Shown here piece by piece: positions 23,118 through 32,123 of a DNA stretch of 64,000 bases. Under the pieces are notes generated by a model that worked only from the letters and a program-made list of their open reading frames with translations, was not told the origin of the DNA and searched no databases. Made by a program: the position numbers and the translations under genes. The stretch spans positions 1 to 64,000 of the forward strand of contig NKYR01000007.1 of assembly GCA_003184365.1 (NCBI GenBank). Direction: 5' to 3'. How positions within the stretch are numbered: position 1 is the stretch's first letter; every line of letters begins with the position of its first letter. The DNA is from Evernia prunastri (taxonomy: Eukaryota > Ascomycota > Lecanoromycetes > Lecanorales > Parmeliaceae).

Positions 23118-24498
23118 TTAGTCGGTCTCTTCGCCATCCTCATCATTCAGGAAATCAAGTTCTCGCAGACCTCTTGCCAGCCGCCTCTTCGGCCTACCCG
23201 AGGGTTCCTCCTCTCCGTCACTCTCTGCCTTGCCCCATTGCTTGGCCCCCTCCTGTACAGCTTCCAGATCGGCCTGTAACTCTCGCTCAGCCTTGATCTG
23301 GTTGGCCTTCTCCATGGAATATCTTGCGGTCATCCCAGCATCGGCCAAAAGTTCTCTGAGGTGACGGATCTTGGCCTTGGAATTGTCATATGGAGCCAGC
23401 TCTCTGTGCCACATTTTCCTTATACCGCATTTGATCAGCCACCCTTGAAGTCGCTTGATTTCCTCCGCGTCCGGGTCTGTAGTCTGTTCCGACGATTTCT
23501 TGCGCTTCAGGGTTTCCGCCTTCTTCGCGCTGGGCTTTGCTGGATCCGACTTTCTCTTCCGGCCCTTCGCTTTTGGAGCTTCGTCCAGGACCTCAGACAC
23601 CTCGCTGTCCGATGCGTCTACTTTCTCTCCATTGGCCTTTGCACTGGGCTTTGCCGAACCCGATTTGCGCTTTCGGCCCTTTACCTTTGGCGCTTCAAGG
23701 ACCTCAGACATCTCGCTTTCCGATGCCTCAGCTTTCTTTCCATTGGCCTCCGGAATGCCGCTGACGCCTTCGGAGATCTGATCCGTTGGCTCGTTGTTTT
23801 CCGACCCTGGAGGTGAGCTCGAGTCGCGGGTACTCCTCGGTTTGGACACTGGTTTCTTGCTTGGGGTCTCCTCCTCTTCACTACCAGAATTATATGAATC
23901 CGAAGCTCCCTTCGCTTGACGTGCTTTCGGTCCTGACTTCTCACCGGAGGCCCGCTTCTTCGATTTGGGTATGGGCTTCTTTCTTGTTACCTCCTTCTCG
24001 GCACCAACAGAACCTTCCGAATCAGACGGTTCCTTCTTTTGACGCTTATTAGATCCCCCCTTTTCACTGGAAGCGCGCTTCGTTCCTCGAAAATCCAGAT
24101 TCGGCTTTTGTGGCTCAGGCAGGTTCGATTGTGGCTTTTTGTTTTTGGGAGGTGGGCGTGGGGATGGGAGTGAGAATGGCTGTTCACTATTGGCATTGGC
24201 ATCTACTTTGCCGTCCTGATTGTGCTCGTCAGCCAAATCTCTGCAATCAGGTAACGCAGATTGGCTAAACGCGTACCACTTCAGATTGAATGACGTTCTT
24301 GCTTTTCTCCTTCCACGCAGAGTCATTCTTGAAAAAATCGTCTTCCAAACCGAGGTCTGCTTCCACAGACTTGCGTATCCGTTTGACCGTCAAATTATCC
24401 AGGTCCCCACTCCTGTAGACCGCTTTGACGGCGTTCCGCAAAGCTTGTTCCAACACTCCTTCTGATGGCGCGCCGTCAGAAAGAGAGGAGTCAGACAT
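23118..24498 (-). CDS. DEK_C-domain protein resembling the histone chaperone HIRIP3
   Basis: Exons are 24498-24277 and 24215-23118 (440 codons with stop; intron phase 0). The N-terminal 70 residues form a small helical DEK_C-like domain (LEQALRNAVKAVYRSGDLDNLTVKRIRKSVEADLG, read in parts). The middle 200 residues are low-complexity Lys/Ser/Glu with repeated KGRKRKSxxAKPSAK-like units and DSEVSEVL blocks, as in nuclear chromatin proteins. The C-terminal domain (LQGWLIKCGIRKMW, then KIRHLRELLADAGMTARYS) follows the pattern of the conserved C-terminal region of human HIRIP3. An acidic end (DEDGEETD) closes the protein. A role as a nuclear H2A-H2B chaperone or transcription regulator is inference from that resemblance. 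Confidence 0.75.
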
Positions 24499-25129
24499 GA
24501 TTGAGGAAATTTATTGTAACCAATAAATGTGACTATGTTTTGAAGTGTAAAGTATGCAACCCCGCGCCAGATCGCGCCAGATCTTCACCGCGCCGCGAAG
24601 TAAGTTTTCCCTACAGCTACCCAGCGCTCGCGGGGAACCTCAACCCTAACTACTACCTCGCTCCCTATTCTGCGGTGTCATTATTTTCATCTTACCTATG
24701 TGAAAGATCTTTCCATGTCGTATTGTTGGGTTCCAAAACTCCTTAGAACTCAGTTGTTGGCACTAGCTCTTAGCATGTCGTCGCGAAACGCGGAAACTCC
24801 TGCGGTGAGTGGTAGAGAGTAGAGGATCGCGGCCATACTCGAGCAGTGCTTAGACCATGATTGGGAATTGACACAAGGCGTCCATGTGGCAATGCTCTGG
24901 GCGTGATTCTACGAGATATTTTCAGCTCAGAGGTAGGTGGATACCTTGTTGCCCGATTGGGTCATCTTGGAGATCGCAAGTGGTTACCGACGTTGTTGGA
25001 TGTGTATCATGGATTGAATTGCTACTCTATCTACATCACTTGATGTCATTCCCCGTATCCCTCACGCTCACGCAGTCCAGATCATCAGCCTTGGTGACCG
25101 GAGTCAGTCATAGCATGCCATTTTGGTCA
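24499..25129. other. Intergenic region
   Basis: About 630 bp with no supportable gene; it holds the promoter of the DEK_C protein gene on the left and the 3' flank of the monooxygenase relic on the right. Confidence 0.5.
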
Positions 25130-26870
25130 GTACTATCATCTTCCCTCCATGATCGACAGGTCCTTGTAGAACTGGGTCTCCCTGCGAGTGCCTGGTTCTC
25201 TATCCCCAAACTGTCTAATTGCATCAAATTTGGGAATGACGGTCCAATTTCTTCCTGCAATAGATGGCGCCACATTCCACGAATGTCAAGAGAGTTGACA
25301 AAGCACCCTTGGCCAGACCCACGAGCCGAATGTGCGATGCGTTCGCCATCACGACACAACCTATGATCATTGCAAGTACAGCATAGCCCTACGCTTGCCG
25401 GATTCGTCGCTTGAGAAGGCCGCTTGTGGTGTACGCGATATCTTAGTCCCTGAACTTCGGAAACATGCAACGGAATGTGAAGTCAGTCTGCGAGCGCCTG
25501 TCGAGAAATCAGCCATCATAATAGCAATATGACCAGAACATAATGAAGGGGACCTACGGATACATAGTAGAGTTCTAGCCCTTCTCATCTAGATACTAGC
25601 TATTATAGCCCGGGAAGACGGTATTTGTTAGCTCCTGCTGAATATCCGCTGTCCATTTGATTACTGCGTCTTTTCTGGGTTCTACATACAGTGCCTCTCC
25701 TTTCAGCACAGGCTCGGCAATCTTCAGGATGTATTCTGTAATAATCTCGGACTCTAGAATAAGCGACGAGTGCCCATTCAGGGTATTGGGGCCAGTCGCG
25801 ATGAAGAATTCGGGAACCCGTCCATTGCGGTTCTCATGTATGCTTGTGGGCCTTTACGCTCATCCCAGACGTCGTGCAAAGACCTTCCAGTGCGGCCGTA
25901 CACGGTCAGGGGATGAAACCAACGGAGAGCCTCGAAACCATCAGCTAAAATAATAATATCTGCATTGACGCGAGCATCTTCAGCAGGCTTGTCGGCATCT
26001 CTAGCACTGGTACCGAGCACAACATAATTTGGCTCAAAATTCCTCAGAGGCCGAGTGGTGAGCTCCAAATTGGGCTTGCTCATAGAATTCAGCCAAGCGC
26101 TGTCAAAGACTCGACGCTTGCAGCCGTAGCTATAGTTGGGCGTCATGATAGCTTGATATTTCCCTGGTATGATGTTGTACATGCGCCCCAGCGTTGAAGC
26201 TTCAATCTTGGCGCGCCACTTGACATTCTTTTGCTGAAAGACGGTAAACCAGATCACCTCCACAATTAGAGATACGCGGAGGAGGTAGCCTAAGACTGGG
26301 AAGTATCGAAATATTATCGGAGCATAACGGGCATAGTTCGCCTTCCCGAACGGTTCTTCCAGTCTTGGCATGACCCAAGGTGCAGTTCTCATAATCTGTG
26401 TGACCGACTTCACGTTAAAAGGTTCCCGAAAAGGGACGGGACGACCTGAACGGCCCTACAACCCGAGCCAACAACAACGACGTCCTTCGCTCTGAAGTCT
26501 ATACTATCTCGCCATCGAGAAGAATGGAAGATCTCCCCTCGGAAAATCTCGCGTCCAGGAATACTCGTCGGCCAGGCGTTAGGCTCAACGAGAATCCCCA
26601 CACAGCTTACTACTATCTTTGCTCGGACCTTTTCCTCCTTGATGTATACAGATTTCTTGCCCATATTGGCAAACATCTCTAGTCGCTGGACCTCTGAGAG
26701 GTCTCCCGTTCCTGGTGCCAGCTGCGATAAAGTTATCTCCCATTGTGATTCCCGGTCGATATATTGGAGCTCTGTGACATCTGTTTCTAGTTGAACTTTG
26801 TCTGTTATTTGATACTTGGCGGCAATTCCATGGAGATACTTGACGAGCTCAACTGGATTCCCGATCGAGA
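25130..26870 (-). pseudogene. Baeyer-Villiger-type flavin monooxygenase relic, 5'-truncated
   Basis: The remains of an FAD/NADPH-dependent monooxygenase of the kind that inserts oxygen into ketones or hydroxylates secondary metabolites. Reading on the minus strand, the middle of the enzyme begins abruptly at about 26870 (VELVKYLHGIAAKYQ). It goes on to the NADPH-binding VVVVGSGCRAVQ, then KSVTQIMRTAPWV, GFEALRWFHPLTVYG and DVWDERKGPQAYM, and a C-terminal part with FRCMFPKFRD near 25460. Frame changes occur near 26410 and 25815, and several in-frame stops lie between 25380 and 25600. The N-terminal FAD Rossmann motif is missing. Its place is taken by the tail of the neighbouring rhodopsin-domain gene, whose reading frame runs into this relic without a stop. 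Confidence 0.85.
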
Positions 26871-28101
26871 TACCATGCGATGACTGTGAATTTTCCAGCA
26901 TGTTGTGCTGTTTCGTTTTATCCCCTCCAACATCTTGAATGAGCTGCACATTGTCCATCGAATAGCTCTCGCGTGGGTCAAATCCGTTATAACCAGGCAG
27001 GTCGCTGTGAGATGCGGCCTCCGTTGACCCGCGAGGCTTGAGTCGTGCGACACTGAGAAGCGAAGTATACCAGCTTCTGAGCGCACCAGAGAACCCCAAG
27101 ACTCTTCGATAACAACGGTCCGTATGTCGGAAGGCAGGCACATATCAGTGCAACTCCCAGTTCGATTGTGGACCAAAGGATTGCTCGCGAGTCGGAGGGC
27201 ACTAAAGGATTGTTAAGTCCTGAGCTAAAGCATTAGGAGAGATGGCTTACCTGTCTTAGGCTTTTTGGGGTTGAAAGAGTAGACCATGCGCAAAACGTAC
27301 GTAATGAGGACACTGTGAAAAAAATACGTGAGCGGACAGAGTCATACAGCCAATGATCCGTGTGACGTACAAGCCCCCCATGAGTAATATCGACAAAACC
27401 TGTACTTTCCGCCGTGTTTGAAGATTCAGATTCTTGACGACGAAAATCGGCAACGCAAGGATCGAGACATCCAGCAGAGCATTGATGAGCTCATAGATAA
27501 ACATGAAAGGTGCAAAGGGGATACATTGAGCATCGACTGCGAGCGTAAAATCGTAGACAGCTCGGACAGGGCGGCATTGGAAGATTATAACCCAGAAACC
27601 TGCAAACAGCCACAGAACGCAAAGTGCAGAGATCAAGTATGTGACAACTCGGAATTTCCTGGTCGCGAAGATTGTGCGGTACAAGCTGAGAGCCGATATT
27701 TTGATGGGGGTGATAGTAAGGGGGAAGAACGATTCCACTACCCATAAGATCTGTGTGTCTACGTGAGCATGAACCCCATACGAGATAGGGACCGCAAGGT
27801 GGACAACTTCGAAACCTCCTCAAGCTCCCGAAGACTTGTGAACGTATCGACGTTCAGTGTGCCTACTATTCCAGCAACCGCTGGACAAGGGTAATTAATA
27901 GGAGGGTTTCAAGGTAACTTCAGGTTACTCATAGTACAGAATGAGTCCAGCCCAGCAGTAGAAGAAAGATAAAGCACAAAGGATCCACCAATCATCACTT
28001 GAAAAGCAGAACTTGGTACTTCTTTTCGATATGATGCGCAGGACCACCGCGAGGCTGTCAATGACCACGAATATTATACAGTCGGTGTGAAAAGTCACCA
28101 T
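26871..28101 (-). pseudogene. Rhodopsin-domain (PTH11/SAT4-like) membrane protein, probably damaged 3' end
   Basis: A second family member like the gene at 919. ATG at 28101 opens MVTFHTDCIIFVV and leads to the SSDDWWILCAL motif. Further exons contain ITPIKISALSLYRTIF, IFQCRPVRAVYDF and INALLDVSILALPIFVV. An intron at about 27370-27314 (GTACGT to CACAG) joins GG-F to VLITYVLRMVYSFNPKK. A further intron (about 27253-27202) leads to PSDSRAILWSTIELGVALICACLP. Just after this last helix the family-like tail (RVLGFSGALRSWYTS) is in another frame, near 27120, and then runs into the monooxygenase relic. The first intron (about 27965-27880) was not fixed. The gene could still make a functional seven-helix protein with a short new tail, so pseudogene status is likely but not proven. 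Confidence 0.6.
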
Positions 28102-29417
28102 CCTTCGGGTCTAAACCAGCCGTAGGTTGACCAATACGGATTCTCATATACAATTCTATCAACTTATTTGGGTTGCCTTCACATAGCGTCTATCGTAATT
28201 ATAGGTGTTCTCGGCTTTATTTGATAATCATTTCAGGATTTGAATCAAATGTTCTGAACATCTCAGGGCCATAGTCCTAAAAAGAAACATTTTGTCACTA
28301 AGCTTTCCTAAACGGCTTCTTTATACTATGATAAACCGTGATTAACTGTTTTCAGTCCTTATGGTATAGTATTATTTGATAGAAGTTTTTGATCTATTGC
28401 TCGCTCTGGAATGCATAAAAGAAAAAGAAATAGAATTTCGTAGAAGAGAAATCTTCATGATTTGATACCTTGGAGGATGATGACTTTTGACGCCGACTGT
28501 GACACCGACTGTAATACCAAAAGTCCGACCCAGCGCTAGCCAGAGCCCTAACCCTTGGTCGGAAGATAGCCCTGAAATGGAGTCGGTTATGGGAGCGCAT
28601 AGACTGGACTTAGCGACCTCTTTTGGGGCTGATAAGGGCATAGGCTCCGGAATGGGGGTCACGTCAGGTACAAATCAAAGCAGCTCTGAGCGCATTGTCC
28701 AGATAACGATTCAGGCGGGGTGTTATCCAACAGCTGGACCTTTTGTCTTGACATAGGCAGGACTTTTGCTGTCAACCTCCGTAGGTACGTACCCATGAAA
28801 TAGTGAGTGATAATAAGCAGAGTTTTGGGGGGCTCGAGGGGGGGGAAACAACTTTAGCGGCACATGCTTCCTCGGGTGTGACATGACCCGCCAATCGCCC
28901 TTACTCTACCGCGGCGCTACCTGCAGGACAGTGCAGGTATTGCACGCACGCTATAGTGGGGTTTCAGCCTCGCTTACCTAGGTACTTTACTTTTCAAGAT
29001 AAAGTACTTAAGGGTAAGAATAAATGAAATCGCCAAGTGCTTAAGTCGACGGTACGCCATAATCTTTGCTACGACCCGGAAAGATAGAAGAAATATCTTG
29101 CTCAACATAGAAATCTAGAAATACTCACTCTTTTCTCGCCACTGAGTCTCCACATGCTGTCCCGAGGCCACGGAATCCTAAAAGTCAAGAGAATTCCCCC
29201 GTACTCGAGCATTGCTTGGTGTCTTGATTGGAACGTGAGCAGGGACACAACGTAGCACTACTATCTCTTTACGCTTAATGCTCGCTTTTAATAAGGTGTC
29301 AAGGTTTCACTCGTTCTCTGTGACTCATTTGTGCAATGCATTTCCTCTGACTATATTTTTCTCCCTGTCATCGAGTGATTCTTGGGAGCAGTGACCAAAA
29401 TTCCATATTTGGATCCT
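28102..29417. other. Intergenic region, partly AT-rich
   Basis: About 1.3 kb without a supportable gene. The part 28180-28450 is AT-rich. Near 28975-29020 there is a cluster of TACCTAGGTA and AAGTACTT palindromic motifs. The right end is the TRM10 promoter. Confidence 0.55.
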
Positions 29418-30524
29418 ATGCAACTGGGTCAAATGGATCCTCCACCTAGCACAGAGTCTACAAATGGGGAGGCTCCACCATTATCGAAAAATAAGCTCAA
29501 AAAGCTCAAGCGCGACCAGGAATGGGAAGCAAGTCGGGCAAAGCGAAAAGAAAAGCGCCGGGAGAAACAAGTCGAGAAGAAACTACGCAAGCAAGCTGCC
29601 CGTCCGGAGATCGCGACAAGTGCCACTACCAACCAAACGCCGGCTCACGAGAACGGGCCAGGAAAAGCAGTCGCGGAACCAAAGAAACCAACCCGGCAGG
29701 AGTATACGCAGGTACCTATCACTTTAGTCCTGGACTGTGGGTTCGACGATCTGATGATGGATAAAGAGGTCAAGTCGCTGGGCTCTCAGGTCACGCGATG
29801 CTATTCCGATAACCATAAAGCTCCACTTCAAGTCCATCTTGCCATCAGCTCGTTCGGAGGCCACCTGAAGGAAAGATTTGACGGTGTCCTCGCCGGCAAC
29901 CATCGCTCGTGGAAAAACGTCAGGTTTCTGGAAGGCGACTTTGTGCAGGGCGCCGATGAGGCGAAAGTGTGGATGAAAGGAGAGCATGGCGGGAAGCTTG
30001 CAGGTGCTTTGGCCAAAGTGGATGATAATGATTCGGCGCCGACATCACACGAGCAAGGCGAAGTTGGAGAAGTGGTATATTTAACAAGCGACAGTCCTGA
30101 CACATTAACAGAGCTACGACCCTACAGCACGTACATAATCGGAGGTCTGGTGGACCGAAACAGACACAAGGGTATTTGCTACAAGAAAGCTATGGACCGA
30201 GGCGTGAGGACGGCAAAGCTTCCGATTGGGGATTACATGCAAATGGCGAGCAGGTTCGTGCTGGCTACCAACCACGTCGCGGAGATCATGCTTCGCTGGC
30301 TCGAGCTGGGTGATTGGGGCAAGGCGTTCCTTCAAGTAGTGCCTAAAAGGAAAGGAGGGGTGCTTAAACCCAAGATACCAAATCCAGATGACGGGGCAGA
30401 TGGTGAGGATTTGGAGGATCAGGAGACAAAGGCCGAAGTCTCGAATATGAGAGACGAGGACGACGACGACGCTGAGAGCTCGAAAGGAAGTGATGGTTCG
30501 GGGGTACTGGACAGTGATGGGTAG
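29418..30524 (+). CDS. TRM10: tRNA (guanine(9)-N1)-methyltransferase Trm10
   Basis: A SPOUT-fold methyltransferase that uses SAM to make m1G9 in tRNAs. The 368-residue, single-exon ORF starts at the first ATG (29418); reading upstream there is only a TTG in frame, so this start is preferred. The N-terminal 90 residues are Lys/Arg/Glu-rich (KNKLKKLKRDQEWEASRAKR), as usual for RNA binding in this family. The SPOUT domain follows with ITLVLDCGFDDLM, HLAISSFGG, VVYLTSDSPDTL, YIIGGLVDRNRHKGICY and AKLPIGDYMQMASR, ending in LELGDWGKAFLQVVP. A Ser/Asp/Glu-rich tail closes the protein. These motifs are the hallmarks of Trm10. Confidence 0.94.
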   Translation: MQLGQMDPPPSTESTNGEAPPLSKNKLKKLKRDQEWEASRAKRKEKRREKQVEKKLRKQAARPEIATSATTNQTPAHENGPGKAVAEPKKPTRQEYTQVPITLVLDCGFDDLMMDKEVKSLGSQVTRCYSDNHKAPLQVHLAISSFGGHLKERFDGVLAGNHRSWKNVRFLEGDFVQGADEAKVWMKGEHGGKLAGALAKVDDNDSAPTSHEQGEVGEVVYLTSDSPDTLTELRPYSTYIIGGLVDRNRHKGICYKKAMDRGVRTAKLPIGDYMQMASRFVLATNHVAEIMLRWLELGDWGKAFLQVVPKRKGGVLKPKIPNPDDGADGEDLEDQETKAEVSNMRDEDDDDAESSKGSDGSGVLDSDG

Positions 30525-30893
30525 ACAAGACCTGCAGAAAAGCGAGAGTGTCGCTATCTTGGTAATACCATTCTAAAATTTACGAGGTTCATCTGAACTA
30601 GACACTTGTAAGAGACATGAAACCTGAGTACAGCGATATCCAAAAGTGATGGAAAGAATTTGAGAGAAGTTAGGATTGCTTAGCGCCGAACCGAAACAAC
30701 GGTTCCAAACGTCACCGTGCAGCACCCGAAACCCTAAGATCGACGTTTTTCGATCCTGAGTTCCTGACAGCTTGGCCTCGTCTTGTCCCGCGAACTACTT
30801 TATCATTCCTCACGTTCGTTTCGTCCAATACACTCAAAGCTTTCATTTCTCAACAAATACCCTCCTCCTACCTCAATTGACACACCCACACCA
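30525..30893. other. Intergenic region between TRM10 and OXR1
   Basis: About 370 bp in tandem orientation; 3' end of TRM10 and promoter/5' leader of OXR1. No other feature was seen. Confidence 0.6.
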
Positions 30894-32001
30894 ATGTCGT
30901 CCACCCCCAAAACCCCCTCCCCAGCACACCCTTCCCCCTCCCCTTCCCCTCCTCTCCCTTCCCAGACCCCAACCTCTTACCTATCCTACCCCGTCTCCCA
31001 CGTCGTCTCAGGACTCTACCGCCGCCTGACCGAACCCTCCCCCCACCGATCATCCCCCGTCCCACGCCTCCAGCCCGACCGAGACCCCCCAGCGAACGAC
31101 ATGCCCAACGGCGTCTACACGCCCCCGCACCGGAACGCGTCGCCGTTCCAGCCCCCGCCCCTGACGCCGATCACGCTCTCCGGCTCCACGTCCTCTACGA
31201 TCCTGTCGAGGGCCGTCGCCGAGGAGATCCGGCTGCTGATACCGCCGCGGCTGCAGCTGGCGGAACGGTGGGCGCTGGCGTACAGCCTCGAGGAGGACGG
31301 CGTCAGCTTGGGCACGCTCTACAGCAAGTGCGCGGCGCCCGAGGTGCCCCGGGACGCGTCGTTCGTTCTCGTGGTGCAGGATGGCGCGGGCGGGGTTGGT
31401 GTCCCCTCCCTTGTTTTCCCCCAGTTTACGTACGCTTTTCGACCGGCTTTTACTAAAAGCAGTTTTCTGCTAGATTTTCGGCGCCTACCTAACCTCCCCT
31501 CCGCACCCCACTTCCTCCTTCTACGGCACCGGCGAATGCTTCCTCTGGCGCGTCTCCATCCTTCCTTCCTCCTCCCTCCTCTCCAACCTCCCCCCTCCGC
31601 CCTCGGCGCCCGATACCGAGAGCATGGGCCGGAGCACGACAATCGCAAGCCCGACGTCCCATTCCCATTCCTCCTGCTCGCATCTTTCGCCATCGTCTGC
31701 CACGCACGGCCTTGACCGGACAAAGGACGGCGGCAATGTTCCAAGCGCGAGTGGATCGTCGACGCCGGACCTGATACGGTTCAAGGCATTTCCGTACAGC
31801 GGCGTGAACGATTATCTGATTTTCTGCGAACAAAGTTACCTGAGTGTGGGCGGCGGGGATGGGAGATATGGTTTATGGCTAGATGGAGTGCTGGAGAGAG
31901 GCATCAGCAGTCATTGCATGACCTTTGGGAATGAGCCCCTGAGTGAGGAAGGGGAGAAATTTGAGGTGGTGGGCGTGGAGGTGTGGCGTGTGGGTGGCTA
32001 A
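30894..32001 (+). CDS. OXR1: TLDc-domain oxidation resistance protein Oxr1
   Basis: A TLDc-domain protein of the OXR1 family, linked to protection from oxidative damage and, in yeast, to V-ATPase disassembly. Exons are 30894-31394 and 31474-32001, totalling 342 residues. The first 100 residues are very rich in Pro and Ser (low complexity). The TLDc domain begins at LIPPRLQLAERWALAYSLEE and continues with LYSKC and FVLVVQDGAGG. After the intron (GTTGGT to TGCTAG, with a TACTAAAAGC branch-like site) comes IFGAYLTSPP and YGTGECFLWR, and at the end YLSVGGGDGRYGLWLD and GVEVWRVGG. A low-complexity Ser/His insert sits inside the domain near residues 205-250, as in many fungal homologues. The stop is 122 bp from the convergent COG6 stop. 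Confidence 0.92.
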
Positions 32002-32123
32002 CGGCAAGATATCAATCGAGACGAGGAGCATAAGGCTGTCCGGCAAGCCTGGAGGATTTCGATAAATGAGAATATTTGCATATTAACGGAGCATATGCCT
32101 CACCATTCAGAGAAAGGCGGCAA

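Noticed and set aside
25108..25470. A 120-residue minus-strand reading as an independent gene
   Set aside because: Other frames of the same stretch continue the monooxygenase C-terminus (FRCMFPKFRD), so it is part of the relic rather than a separate gene.
28487..28756. An 89-residue reading with Thr/Pro-rich start
   Set aside because: No domain, no splice support, and the neighbouring DNA looks intergenic; composition alone explains it.
29382..29417. Upstream extension of TRM10
   Set aside because: It would need a TTG start; the first ATG at 29418 gives a normal-length Trm10.
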